From: CAZEHO01 sp964511945
GTDB lineage: Bacteria; Actinomycetota; Acidimicrobiia; Spongiisociales; UBA11373
Direction: 5' to 3'
Assembly (NCBI GenBank): GCA_964511945.1
Contig: CAZEHO010000008.1
Span: 35,618-99,617 of the forward strand
DNA length: 64,000 nucleotides
This document shows, piece after piece, positions 1 through 8,212 of this stretch; position 1 is the stretch's first letter; every line of letters begins with the position of its first letter. The notes under the pieces were generated by a model. That model saw only the letters and a program-made list of their open reading frames with translations. It ran no database searches and was not told the origin of the DNA. The translations under genes and the position numbers were made by a program.

Positions 1-515
1 AGCATCGCCTCGACTGCACCTACCGGCTCGAGAATGTGATCGACGCCGATTTCGGATCGGATCGCGACCTGGTGTCGTTCATCTTTGGAGACCTCGACAC
101 GATGCCGGAGGCTGATGCCGCTCGAGTGCTCCGCCGGGCCTTCGAGTCCCTGGCACCCAGCGGCCGCATGCTCCTGGAAGTGCACACACCGGCGGCGGTC
201 GAAGGGGTAGGCACCGGTCCCGCTTCATGGTCGGTGCAGGAGCACGGGCTCTTCTCCGACCACCCCCATCTCCTGCTCTCGGATGCGGCCTGGTACCCGG
301 AGAGAGGAGCCGCCAGTCGCTTCACCGTCGTCCACCTCGCAACCGGAGATCTCGACGAGCACGTGGTGACCACCCGGGCCCTGGGGGACCCCGGCTACGA
401 CGCCCTCATCGAGTCGGTCGGCGGCACCGTTGTGGATCGGTTCGGCGATCTCTCCGGGCATGATCGGGGGCCCGACGACGACTTCGTGGTGATCCTGGCG
501 GGCCGCTCGAATTGA
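1..515 (+). CDS. Class I SAM-dependent methyltransferase, C-terminal part (5' end outside window)
   Basis: The reading frame is open from the left edge (codons from base 3), so the gene begins upstream and only about 170 C-terminal residues are present. The visible part has an acidic strand and loop (VSFIFGDLDTM), then a helix and an S-G-R-M-L-L-E strand. This resembles the Rossmann-like core after the SAM site of class I methyltransferases (loss of N-terminal motif I to the window edge). The substrate cannot be inferred. An internal GTG at 36 is not needed as a start. The stop lies 77 bp before the next start. Confidence 0.6.
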   Translation, partial: HRLDCTYRLENVIDADFGSDRDLVSFIFGDLDTMPEADAARVLRRAFESLAPSGRMLLEVHTPAAVEGVGTGPASWSVQEHGLFSDHPHLLLSDAAWYPERGAASRFTVVHLATGDLDEHVVTTRALGDPGYDALIESVGGTVVDRFGDLSGHDRGPDDDFVVILAGRSN

Positions 516-592
516 GGTGTGTCCGGCTCCGGCCGGGCCCGGCGATACAATCCGCGCCCCTGCCGGGACCCGGCGTCCACGTGGAGGATCGG

Positions 593-1930
593 ATGCGCAA
601 CTCGAAGCGGTATGCCGGGATCGTCGCCCTGGTGCTGCTCCTGGCAACGGCCTGCAACGGTGGCACCGACGACCCGGGGGCCGGAGCCACCTCGACGGTG
701 CCCACTTCAGTCGACCCTCCGGCAACCACCTCCCCGGCGACGACGACCTCGACGGTGGGCACGACCTCGACGACGACCACGGTGGTTCAAGCACCAGTTG
801 TGGTTCCAATCCTCGTCTGGACGGACCAGCCCTCGGCGGCCGTCGTCACTGAAGCTGCGGCGAAATTCACCGCCGACACCGGCATCCCCATCGACGTCGC
901 GGCCATGGATCTGCAGTCGATCCGGACGGAGGTCGAGACCGGGTCGGCGACGCCGGACATCTTCCTCGGCGAGCACACCTGGGCCGACGGGCTTCTGGCT
1001 GAAGGACTGATCTCGCCTACCGACATGGGCACCGTCGATGACGCGTTCCTCGCTTTCGCGCTCGATGCGTTCACACGTGACTCCGGCCTCCTCGCCGTCC
1101 CGGCCGGCATCGAGATGCCGGTGCTGTACCGCAACACCGATCTTGCTCCGGATCTCCCATCGGACGCCGCCGCGATGCTGGCTGCCTGCACCGCAGTCGA
1201 GGATGAGGTGAGTGGATGCCTCGGCTTCCCCACGGATGATCCGGCTGCGGGGTACGCATTCCTGATGGCCTTCGGCGGCTACGCCGTCGGATTCGACGCC
1301 GGCACCCAAATCGATGACGTCGGGTTCCACAAGGAAGAGGCCATCGCGGGGGCTGATTGGATGGATGAGCAGGTCACGTCCGGTCTCATCGACCCTGAAC
1401 TCGTGGGCGTCGAAGCCGCCGACCTGTTCAGGGAGGGACAGCTTCCGTTCCTCTGGGTCCGGCCGTCCGACGCCGGGGAGATGCCGGAATCGGTTCCTCT
1501 CGCCGTCTCACCATTCCCACCCGTCGACGGGGAGGCCCCCATCCCCCTGATCGATGTCCTTGGGTACTTCATGAGCTCGACGGCCGCACAACCGGCTCCG
1601 GCTCTCACCTTTCTCGTCGAGTATCTCGCGGATCCCGAACCACTCCTGGAGTGGGCCGCCGCAACCGGGCTCGCACCCGTTCGCCTCGGGGCTCTGGCTG
1701 AGCTCGTGGACACCAACCCGACCGCCCAAGGGTTCGGGCTCCCGCTCGAAGCGGTGCCGAGCTTCCACCTGAGACCCACAGGCCCTCACGGCGAATCGGT
1801 TCTCGGCGTGATCGAGTGGGCAATCGAGTTCGTCCTGCAGCAAAGCTACGACAACGCCATGCCCGATTCTGCGGCCGTGCTGAATGAGGCTGCGGACCGC
1901 GTCCGACAGCTCGCCGGCACCGACGTCTGA
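593..1930 (+). CDS. MalE-like sugar ABC transporter substrate-binding lipoprotein (orphan)
   Basis: The 445-residue product opens with a lipoprotein signal (hydrophobic stretch ending LLLATAC, Cys21), then a Thr/Ser-rich linker to about residue 70. The fold that follows resembles maltose-type extracellular binding proteins: VPILVWTDQP, KFTADTGI, then SATPDIFLGEHTW, as in the N-lobe of MalE. It should bind a sugar or oligosaccharide outside the membrane. The ATG at 593 is preferred over an earlier frame start at 512 because a GGAG lies about 8 bp upstream and the signal peptide begins there. No permease or ATPase gene is adjacent, so the partner is unknown. A strong hairpin follows. Confidence 0.85.
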   Translation: MRNSKRYAGIVALVLLLATACNGGTDDPGAGATSTVPTSVDPPATTSPATTTSTVGTTSTTTTVVQAPVVVPILVWTDQPSAAVVTEAAAKFTADTGIPIDVAAMDLQSIRTEVETGSATPDIFLGEHTWADGLLAEGLISPTDMGTVDDAFLAFALDAFTRDSGLLAVPAGIEMPVLYRNTDLAPDLPSDAAAMLAACTAVEDEVSGCLGFPTDDPAAGYAFLMAFGGYAVGFDAGTQIDDVGFHKEEAIAGADWMDEQVTSGLIDPELVGVEAADLFREGQLPFLWVRPSDAGEMPESVPLAVSPFPPVDGEAPIPLIDVLGYFMSSTAAQPAPALTFLVEYLADPEPLLEWAAATGLAPVRLGALAELVDTNPTAQGFGLPLEAVPSFHLRPTGPHGESVLGVIEWAIEFVLQQSYDNAMPDSAAVLNEAADRVRQLAGTDV

Positions 1931-1959
1931 GCGATCGGCGAGGGAGCCGGCCCGAACGG

Positions 1960-1989
1960 GAAGCAGCGGCCCTTCGGGGCCGCTGCTTC
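1960..1989 (+). terminator. Hairpin terminator after the MalE-like gene
   Basis: A perfect 13-bp stem (1960-1972 with 1977-1989) is closed by a TTCG tetraloop, 29 bp after the stop codon. There is no T-tract, which is common for terminators in high-G+C actinomycetes. It could also act on the converging minus-strand gene ending at 2072. Confidence 0.75.
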
Positions 1990-2071
1990 GCGCTGGGCGG
2001 AGGAGATCTGTCGATGGGGAGGGGAGCCCTTCGGGCTCGTCCCCAGAGCCGTTCGGGTTCAGGCTTGATCT

Positions 2072-2686
2072 CTAGATGTTCGCCCCAGCGTCCTGGGGAG
2101 CCTCGCCGCTGCCAAGTCCGCCGGGCCCGCGCTGTCCGCCGAAGCCGCGCCGACCTTCGGGCCGCTCGAGTTCACCGTCGACCATCTGATTGATCCTCTC
2201 GGTGATCTCCGCGAGCTTCTCGGCCTTCTCGGTCTCGTCGATCTTGCCGTCGGCAACAGCCTCATCGAGACGGGTCTCGGCCTCGCCGACCAGGAAGTCG
2301 ACCAGTTCGGTCCGGCTGGTGCCGTTCGCTTCTGCAATCTCGGCGAGGGTCTGGCCCTCTTCGTGAGCAGCCTTCAGATCGTCGGTCGTGATCCCGAGGA
2401 AGTCGGCCACCGACTCCGGCCCAACGCCGTGATGCCCGCGTGATCCACCGTGACCGGGTCCGCCGCCGCGGATGCCGATGCCTTCTGCGAGCACGTCCGC
2501 CACCGCCTGGGCCTGGGTCTCGGAGATCGTGCCGCCTTCGACGAGTGGCCCGAGCCGCTCCATGATGCGGGTCGTCGGGGTATCGCCGTCTGCGTTCTCG
2601 TCGGCGGTCTGGGCCAGGGCGATCCCTGAGGTGACCATGGCGGCCACGACCAGGACCAGGAACCCGACCTTGAGTGTTTGTCGCAT
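2072..2686 (-). CDS. Secreted small helical protein, DUF2680-like
   Basis: 204 residues. There is an N-terminal signal peptide (about residues 1-26, ending IALAQ), a Gly/His-rich stretch (GGGPGHGGSRGHHG), then helical repeats reading FLGITTDDLKAAHEEGQTLAEIA and DFLVGEAETRLDEAV. This pattern resembles actinobacterial proteins annotated as DUF2680/YckD-like. Function unknown; probably extracytoplasmic. The start at 2686 is fixed by an AAGGAGG at 2694-2700. The frame stays open upstream through the repeat and N gap, but that part is not coding. Two TGTAAG half-sites at 2739-2755 suggest response-regulator control. Confidence 0.8.
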   Translation of the reverse strand: MRQTLKVGFLVLVVAAMVTSGIALAQTADENADGDTPTTRIMERLGPLVEGGTISETQAQAVADVLAEGIGIRGGGPGHGGSRGHHGVGPESVADFLGITTDDLKAAHEEGQTLAEIAEANGTSRTELVDFLVGEAETRLDEAVADGKIDETEKAEKLAEITERINQMVDGELERPEGRRGFGGQRGPGGLGSGEAPQDAGANI

Positions 2687-2738
2687 TGCGCTGCCTCCTT
2701 GATGTCTCGCAACGTTCACCATCACGATCGGAGGCGCC

Positions 2739-2755
2739 TGTAAGAGAGGTGTAAG
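2739..2755. promoter_or_regulatory. Direct repeat TGTAAG x2, candidate OmpR/PhoB-type operator
   Basis: TGTAAG occurs at 2739-2744 and 2750-2755, start to start 11 bp (one helical turn). It lies 53-69 bp upstream of the start codon of the secreted protein at 2686. Tandem half-sites at this spacing are typical for OmpR/PhoB-family regulators. Candidate only. Confidence 0.4.
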
Positions 2756-2798
2756 GGGCGGTGAGACCTTCAGAACGGGTTTGATGAGAGAAGGATGA

Positions 2799-3173
2799 GG
2801 GGAACCCTTCGGGCAAAGCCCTCCGGGTTCCTTAGGAGTTGCTTCCCAACTCCACGGGCCACAAGGGGAACCCTCCGGGTTCCTTAGGANNNNNNNNNNN
2901 NNNNNNNNNNNNNNNNNNNNNNNNNNNNNNNNNNNNNNNNNNNNNNNNNNNNNNNNNNNNNNNNNNNNNNNNNNNNNNNNNNNNNNNNNGGAGTTGCTTC
3001 CCAACTCCACGGGCCACAAGGGGAACCCTCCGGGTTCCTTGGGAGTTGCTTCCCAACTCCACGGGCCACAAGGGGAACCCTCCGGGTTCCTTAGGAGTTG
3101 CTTCCCAACTCCACGGGCCACAAGGGGAACCCTCCGGGTTCCTTGGGAGTTGCTTCCCAACTCCACGGGCCAC
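2799..3173. repeat. 52-bp tandem repeat, each unit with two hairpins
   Basis: Full 52-bp units lie at 2835-2886, 2990-3041, 3042-3093 and 3094-3145, with a partial unit at 3146-3173 and a diverged partial unit at 2799-2834. Units differ mainly at the last base (A or G). Each holds two inverted repeats: GGAGTTG/CAACTCC with a 5-nt loop and GGAACCC/GGGTTCC with a 3-nt loop. The array lies between lnt (whose 3' end is at 3212) and the promoter of the gene at 2686, both on the minus strand, so it could form serial terminator-like structures. Copy number is unknown because the array is broken by Ns. Confidence 0.95.
2890..2989. other. Assembly gap (100 N)
   Basis: Exactly 100 consecutive N inside the 52-bp array: a scaffold gap of conventional length. 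The true number of repeat units is unknown, and both flanks are repeat. Confidence 0.98.
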
Positions 3174-3211
3174 GGGCGACGGGCCCCGCCTGCACCGCTC
3201 GTTGCTCGTCG

Positions 3212-4720
3212 CTATCTGCGGCGTTCGGGTCTGATCTTGAAGCCGCGCTGGGGAGAGAACATCCCGGCGATTGCAATGACCCCGGCCATGATCGCTGCCA
3301 GTTGCAGCCAGTCGCCGGTCACCGCGTACAGGGTCCGGCGGCTCTTCTGGAACTGGACGGTGCCGTAGAGGATGGTCTCGTCGAAGAGTTCTGTGGCTTC
3401 GGACAGCGTCCCGTTGGCATTGATGTAGGTGGAACGGCCGGTGACCGCGCCGTGGACGACATCGACGCCGAGCGCCACCGCAGTTATCCGCACCATTCCG
3501 ATGAGCTGATCGGACGCGGGGCCCCGGCCGTACGACCCCTCGTTCGTGGCCACGACGATCAGTTGGGCACCGGCTTTCACCTCACTGCGCATGTAGCGAG
3601 CGAAGGCGCCCTCGAAGGAGATCACCGAGCCCAGCATGCCGCTGCCGTCCTCTGCCGTGATCTCGAACACCACCGGGCCGGTGCCCGGAGTCAGGTCACG
3701 AGGAACCTGCTCCAACTGGGGAATGAACTCGAAAACCTCGCGCAGTGGCACGTACTCCCCGAAGGGGACCGGGTGTCGCTTCAGGTACTCCCCGATGATT
3801 CGCCCCTCCGGCGAGAACAGGACGTTGTAGTTCTCCCAGCGTCCGGGATCTCCGGACCGTGATCCGCCGGCCAGCAGGTACGACCCGATGCGCACCGCCT
3901 CCCCGGCCATCTCGGAAGCAACCTGCGGGTTGTACGTCGGATTGAACGACCCGCCGAACGAATCCTCGGGCCACACGACCAGATCGACACTGTCGCGCTC
4001 GATCAGCGTCGTCAGTGCCAGATGGTTCTCATAGATCTGCTGCTTCTCGTTCGGACAGTGGACCCGGGGACACGGGGAGTTGCCCTGCACGATCGCGACC
4101 CGGACCTCGGGCCCGCCCGCATCCGGCGTAAAGAACGCCCCGAAGATGGTGAGGACGAGGATGACAACGGACACCACCTCGAGGGGGCGCCGATCCTTCT
4201 CCTCCTCGGTCATGAGTACCAGTGAGGCGGCGAACGCAATCACGAGCACGCTCCACCCGGTAACACCTATCCACTGCGCAGCACTCCTGGTGCCGGACAG
4301 CGTCCCGATCGGATACCCGGCGCCACCCCAGGGGAATCCACCGAAGGGGAATCGGGACTTAACCAACTCCCAGAGTGCCCATCCGCCGACGGCGACGAAC
4401 CACCATCTCATCGGCGACCACTCGCGAACCCCGTACATCACGAGCGCATACGCCGTGGAGTACAGCGCCATCACGATGACGAGCGGGAAGAACGCCACCG
4501 CACCGAGGATGAAGATCCACCACAACATCCCGCCGAAGAAGGCGAAGCCGAACAGGAAGCCGACCCAGCCGGCCTCCCGAGCGCTGCGGACGCGCCGCAA
4601 CCCCCAAAGGAACGGAACCGGCGCGATGAAGACGAGGAACCCGAGGTTGAGTGGCGGGAACGACGCCCACATCAACGCCGCCGAGAGGATCGTGGCCAGC
4701 ACCAACGGCATTGAGCGCAC
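3212..4720 (-). CDS. lnt: Apolipoprotein N-acyltransferase Lnt-like, catalytic Cys replaced by Ser
   Basis: 502 residues: six or more N-terminal membrane segments (about 5-200), a periplasmic-side nitrilase domain (about 205-450) and a final membrane segment. Lnt moves an acyl chain from phospholipid to the N-terminal Cys of lipoproteins. Two members of the family's Glu-Lys-Cys triad are visible: Glu252 (VVWPEDSF) and Lys314 (LKRHPVPFGEY). The nucleophile motif, normally CYE, reads VISFEGAF, with Ser368 (codon TCC) in the Cys place. The loop usually NDAWFG is NEGSYG. The protein may be inactive, altered, or a paralog; another Lnt may exist elsewhere. The start is GTG at 4720 or ATG at 4711. 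The many lipoproteins here give it plausible substrates. Confidence 0.88.
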   Translation of the reverse strand: MRSMPLVLATILSAALMWASFPPLNLGFLVFIAPVPFLWGLRRVRSAREAGWVGFLFGFAFFGGMLWWIFILGAVAFFPLVIVMALYSTAYALVMYGVREWSPMRWWFVAVGGWALWELVKSRFPFGGFPWGGAGYPIGTLSGTRSAAQWIGVTGWSVLVIAFAASLVLMTEEEKDRRPLEVVSVVILVLTIFGAFFTPDAGGPEVRVAIVQGNSPCPRVHCPNEKQQIYENHLALTTLIERDSVDLVVWPEDSFGGSFNPTYNPQVASEMAGEAVRIGSYLLAGGSRSGDPGRWENYNVLFSPEGRIIGEYLKRHPVPFGEYVPLREVFEFIPQLEQVPRDLTPGTGPVVFEITAEDGSGMLGSVISFEGAFARYMRSEVKAGAQLIVVATNEGSYGRGPASDQLIGMVRITAVALGVDVVHGAVTGRSTYINANGTLSEATELFDETILYGTVQFQKSRRTLYAVTGDWLQLAAIMAGVIAIAGMFSPQRGFKIRPERRR

Positions 4721-4793
4721 AGCGTAGTGGCGGGGGATTCCTCCTCCCCGCTGTGTGGGGAAGGGTTCTACCTACGCGAGTAGCGGAGTTGCC

Positions 4794-4799
4794 TACCCT
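4794..4799 (+). promoter_or_regulatory. Leaderless-type -10 box of suhB-like gene
   Basis: TACCCT lies 7 nt before the ATG at 4807, and no ribosome-binding sequence is present. Transcription would begin at or next to the start codon. This is one of thirteen such boxes in the window. Confidence 0.6.
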
Positions 4800-4806
4800 G
4801 CCCGGC

Positions 4807-5601
4807 ATGAACGATCTCGAACTTGCCACCACCGCAGCGCGCGCCGGAGCCGAGGTCCTGCTCCACTGGTTCCGCAGGATCGGGGCCCCGGAATTCAAGG
4901 GAGCCGTCGATCCGGTCACTGAGGCCGACCGCGAGTCAGAAGCGGTGATCGTGAACCTGATCCGGACCCACCGCCCGGATGATGGCTTGATCGCCGAGGA
5001 GGGGAGTGCGGCGGACGCAATCTCCGGCCGGCGCTGGGTCATCGATCCACTCGACGGCACGGTGAATTTCGTCCACGGGATCCCACACTCGGCGGTGTCG
5101 ATCGCGCTCGAGGACGACGACGGTGGGCTGGTCGGGGTCGTCATCGATCCGTTCCGCTCAGAGGAGTTCATTGCTACCCGCGCCGGTGGAGCCACCCTCA
5201 ACGGGGACCCGATCCGAGTGTCGGGACGCACCCGGATGATCGAGTCGATGTTTGCGACCGGGTTCGCCTACGACCGCCAGGAGCGAGGCAAGAGCTACAC
5301 CGACATCGTTGCCGCCGTTCTCGGGCGGGCTCAGGGAGTCCGCCGTCTCGGAACGGCCGCCATCGATTTCGCCTGGGTGGCCTGCGGGCGCTACGAGGGC
5401 CATTGGGAGTTCGGGCTCAAGGCGTGGGACCTGGCAGCCGGAGCACTGCTCATCGAAGAAGCCGGGGGCCGGCTGACCGACAGTTACGGCGACACGGCCC
5501 GTCCCGAGGACGTCATAGCGACCAACGGTGGGGTGCACGAGGAGTTGCGAGCAATCGTGGCGGCCCACCGGCCGGAGCATTTCGAACGAGCTCGGAGCTG
5601 A
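4807..5601 (+). CDS. suhB: Inositol monophosphatase family protein
   Basis: 264 residues, usual length for the family. Metal-binding motifs are complete: EEG at 64-66, WVIDPLDGTVNF at 77-88 and WDLAAG at 207-212. The enzyme hydrolyses inositol-1-phosphate or a related sugar phosphate with Mg2+; in actinomycetes it can feed inositol lipids or mycothiol, or act as histidinol-phosphatase (substrate not decided by sequence). The ATG at 4807 is chosen over upstream in-frame codons because the conserved N-terminus starts there and a TACCCT box sits 7 nt before it. It is divergent from lnt. Confidence 0.92.
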   Translation: MNDLELATTAARAGAEVLLHWFRRIGAPEFKGAVDPVTEADRESEAVIVNLIRTHRPDDGLIAEEGSAADAISGRRWVIDPLDGTVNFVHGIPHSAVSIALEDDDGGLVGVVIDPFRSEEFIATRAGGATLNGDPIRVSGRTRMIESMFATGFAYDRQERGKSYTDIVAAVLGRAQGVRRLGTAAIDFAWVACGRYEGHWEFGLKAWDLAAGALLIEEAGGRLTDSYGDTARPEDVIATNGGVHEELRAIVAAHRPEHFERARS

Positions 5602-5613
5602 AACTCCGAGCTC
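5588..5613 (+). terminator. Hairpin overlapping the suhB stop codon
   Basis: A 10-bp perfect stem, GAGCTCGGAG (5588-5597) with CTCCGAGCTC (5604-5613), has a 6-nt loop that contains the end of the stop codon. There is no T-tract. Confidence 0.65.
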
Positions 5614-5764
5614 GATGTCGGATCTCAGAGATCAGATTCCGGATTTCTGGGCCGGTGTTCCTTCCTCCGCCAGCCGCCGCTCGATGGCGCGTACCAAGGA
5701 AGTGACCAGCTTGGAGACTGCGACCAATCGGTGACGGCTCGGCGTGATGCTCTCTCGATCTGCC

Positions 5765-5820
5765 ACCTCTGACCTCTGACCTCTGACCTCTGACCTCTGA
5801 CCTCTGACCTCTGACCTCTG
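5765..5820. repeat. Heptanucleotide tandem repeat ACCTCTG x8
   Basis: Eight exact copies of ACCTCTG lie just behind the 3' end of the Nudix gene. The surrounding 5602-5764 holds no gene that I can support, only a diverged TCAGAGATCAG piece near 5628. The same heptamer on the other strand (AGGTCAG/AGATCAG) recurs at 54919-54940. No spacers, so not CRISPR. Confidence 0.95.
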
Positions 5821-5822
5821 AC

Positions 5823-6374
5823 CTACAGAATGCCCCTACCCCGCAACACCTCATACGCCCGATATATCGCCACGATCGACATCGCGTCCGTGATCGTGCC
5901 GGAGCGCACCATCTCGTAAGCCTCAGCGAACGGGACCACCTTGAGTTCGAGCTGCTCGGTCGGATCGGGATCCGCATCTCCCGGGGTGAGGTCTTCGGCA
6001 AGGAAGAGGTGGGCGATCTCATCGGTAAAGCAGTTCGACGTCTGCATGCCCCCAAGAGGCGTCAGCCTGGCGGCCCGGAGCCCGGTCTCCTCGCGGAGCT
6101 CCCGCAGCGCCCCATCCTCGAGTGTCTCGTCGGCGCGGCCGCCGCCTTCAGGAACCTCCCAGGTGTACTCACCGACCGCATACCGGAACTGTCCGACCAG
6201 GTAGGTGTTCAGGTCTCCGTCCAGTGGAACCACCCCGATCGCCGGAGCGGCTTCGACCACTCCGTAGATCCCCGGATCGCCGCGTGGTGTGGTGACTTCG
6301 TCGTGACGGACCCGGATCCACGCGTTCTCATACACCACCTTCGAGGCGTGGCGGGTCCAGGGTCCGGTCGACAT
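5823..6374 (-). CDS. Nudix hydrolase, ADP-ribose pyrophosphatase type
   Basis: 183 residues with a complete Nudix box at 77-99 (G77, E83, REL 91-93, EE 95-96, G98). The N-terminal strands and the PEGGGR lead-in resemble ADP-ribose pyrophosphatases, which cleave ADP-ribose or similar nucleoside diphosphate derivatives. The start at 6374 has TACCCT 8 nt upstream on its strand (6383-6388) and no ribosome-binding site. It is divergently paired with the amidohydrolase at 6434. Exact substrate uncertain. Confidence 0.9.
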   Translation of the reverse strand: MSTGPWTRHASKVVYENAWIRVRHDEVTTPRGDPGIYGVVEAAPAIGVVPLDGDLNTYLVGQFRYAVGEYTWEVPEGGGRADETLEDGALRELREETGLRAARLTPLGGMQTSNCFTDEIAHLFLAEDLTPGDADPDPTEQLELKVVPFAEAYEMVRSGTITDAMSIVAIYRAYEVLRGRGIL

Positions 6375-6382
6375 GGGGCGGA

Positions 6383-6388
6383 AGGGTA
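6383..6388 (-). promoter_or_regulatory. Leaderless-type -10 box of Nudix gene
   Basis: TACCCT on the minus strand, 8 nt before the ATG at 6374. Confidence 0.55.
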
Positions 6389-6433
6389 CCCGCCGTCCCT
6401 AGCCTGAGGGACAACGGCGGAGGAGAGGCCGGC

Positions 6434-8011
6434 ATGCGGAAGCTTCTGCTGGCAGATTCGGTTCGGGATGCGGGGCAGGTCCTCGGCAACGCGCTGCTCA
6501 TCGAGGACGACCGGATCGTCGCCGTCGGCGATGCCGACACCCTGCTCTCCCGTGACGTTGCCGAGATCGATTACTCCGGCGGCGTCGTGGTCCCGGGGCT
6601 CTGTGATGCCCACTTCCATCCGATCGGATACGCCGCAGTCCTGACACGGCCGTCGCTGAAGAGTGCTGCCAACTTCACGGAACTGGCCGAGATCGTCCGT
6701 GACGCGCTCGACGGGATCCCGGCCGGGCGGCCGCTGACCGGGCTCCGCCTCGACGACGAGACCCTCGCCGAGGGCCGCCTGCCGACACGCGATGACCTCG
6801 ATGCCGTAGCCCCGGACCATCCGGTCCTCCTCATCCGGTACTGCGGACATGTCGCATCGGCGAACAGTGCGGCACTCCACGCCGCCGGGGTCGATCCGTC
6901 GACACCCGATCCGCCGGGTGGTGCCTTCGACCGCAACGGGCACGGCCGCCCCACCGGGGTCGTCCGGGAGACCGCCGTCGGTGTCGTCGCTCGAGCAGTC
7001 GACGCGCTGGCGCCACCACTGCCGGCCGAAGACGTTGCCGCTGCGATGACGGCCGCGGCAGCGCTCGGACTCACCGCAGGGGGAGCCATCGTTGCCCGGG
7101 GAGCGTCTATGTGGGGGGCGGGCGGTGACGAACTGGAGATCCTTTGCAGCGCTGCGGGCGACCTCCCGTTCGACCTCGCCGTGTTCGTCGCCGCAGCCGA
7201 TCCGGCCGACTTGCAGCGGTCGGCAGATCGCATCCGCGCTGCGGGCGGCAAGCTCCGGTTCGGCGGGGTCAAGATGTTCTCCGATGGAAGCCTCGGCGGC
7301 CACACCGCGGCAATGCACGATGCGTTCTCGGATGCCCCCGACCGACTCGGAACCGATCGGTTCGACCCCGCCTGGGCGTTCTCGATGGCCCGAGCGGCCC
7401 TCGATCTCGACGGCCGGGTGGCGATCCATGCGATCGGTGACGCCGCCAACTCGGGTGTGCTCGATCTGATGGAGCAGCTCGTCGACGATGGCGCCGACGT
7501 CACCCGGCTCAGAGTGGAGCACGCATCGGTGCTGACGGCCGGCGACATCGATCGATTCGGCCGCCTTGGAGTGACCGCCGTGGTCCAGCCGGCATTCCTG
7601 GCGAGCGAGTACAAGTGGCTGGAACGGAGGGTGGGACCGGAGAGAATCGGACGCACCTATGCCTTCCGATCGCTGCTGGAAGCGGGCGCCCCCCTTGCCG
7701 GCAGCTCCGACTCGCCGGTGGAACCCCTCGACCCGCTCGCCGGCATGGCTGCGGCGCGCGATCGCTGCAGTGTGGTCCCGGCGCAGGGATTGGAGCCGGG
7801 AGACACCCTGCGGCTCTTCAGTTCCTGGGCGGCTCGGGCGATCGGGTCCTCCGCGTCACTGGAGCCGGGGGCGTACGCCAACCTCACGATCCTGGACCGG
7901 GACCCGGTGGCCGCCTCCCCGGGCGAACTCCGCAGCGCTCGGGTCCGGGCAACCTGGATCGGCGGGGAGCCCGTGGCGGTACCGGGCGGGATCCGAACCT
8001 GGAACGACTGA
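6434..8011 (+). CDS. YtcJ-like amidohydrolase (Amidohydro_3 family)
   Basis: 525 residues, full family length. The metal-binding HxH is His60-x-His62 (GLCDAHFHP). Later metal and catalytic residues appear in KMFSDGSLGGH, HAIGD, RVEHAS and SSDSPV. The family hydrolyses amide or formamide bonds in the cytoplasm; the substrate is unknown. A GGAGGAG lies about 9 bp before the ATG, and a TAGCCT box upstream (about 6399) gives a conventional leader. The gene stands alone, followed by two small hairpins. Confidence 0.88.
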   Translation: MRKLLLADSVRDAGQVLGNALLIEDDRIVAVGDADTLLSRDVAEIDYSGGVVVPGLCDAHFHPIGYAAVLTRPSLKSAANFTELAEIVRDALDGIPAGRPLTGLRLDDETLAEGRLPTRDDLDAVAPDHPVLLIRYCGHVASANSAALHAAGVDPSTPDPPGGAFDRNGHGRPTGVVRETAVGVVARAVDALAPPLPAEDVAAAMTAAAALGLTAGGAIVARGASMWGAGGDELEILCSAAGDLPFDLAVFVAAADPADLQRSADRIRAAGGKLRFGGVKMFSDGSLGGHTAAMHDAFSDAPDRLGTDRFDPAWAFSMARAALDLDGRVAIHAIGDAANSGVLDLMEQLVDDGADVTRLRVEHASVLTAGDIDRFGRLGVTAVVQPAFLASEYKWLERRVGPERIGRTYAFRSLLEAGAPLAGSSDSPVEPLDPLAGMAAARDRCSVVPAQGLEPGDTLRLFSSWAARAIGSSASLEPGAYANLTILDRDPVAASPGELRSARVRATWIGGEPVAVPGGIRTWND

Positions 8012-8017
8012 GCGCCG

Positions 8018-8076
8018 CCTAGTGCCGCACTAGGAGTCTGGCGAGTAATGCCGATGTGGCGTGCCCGCCGGGCACG
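8018..8076. terminator. Two short hairpins after the amidohydrolase gene
   Basis: Hairpin one: CCTAGTG (8018-8024)/CACTAGG (8028-8034), 3-nt loop. Hairpin two: CGTGCCC (8060-8066)/GGGCACG (8070-8076), 3-nt loop, followed by TTGA. They lie between the 3' ends of converging genes. I see nothing else in 8012-8212. Confidence 0.45.
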
Positions 8077-8212
8077 TTGATCGGCGGCCAGGCGCGCCAA
8101 TCGCAAGGACGCAGGTTCCGCCACTCCTCGTGCAGGAATGGTGGGACCGAGGACACAGCGAGTGGTGATGACTGGTCCTCGAGATGCGCGACATGCATTG
8201 CTCAGCGGGCTC

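Noticed and set aside
512..592. Longer start for the MalE-like protein
   Set aside because: It would bury the signal peptide; ATG 593 has a ribosome-binding site.
2799..3173. Possible CRISPR array
   Set aside because: Units are contiguous with no unique spacers and no cas genes nearby; the same holds for the heptamers at 5765.
2832..3368. Several reading frames on both strands through the 52-bp repeat and the N gap
   Set aside because: They run through 100 N and repeated hairpin DNA. The translations are repeat artefacts, and the true minus-strand gene starts at 2686.
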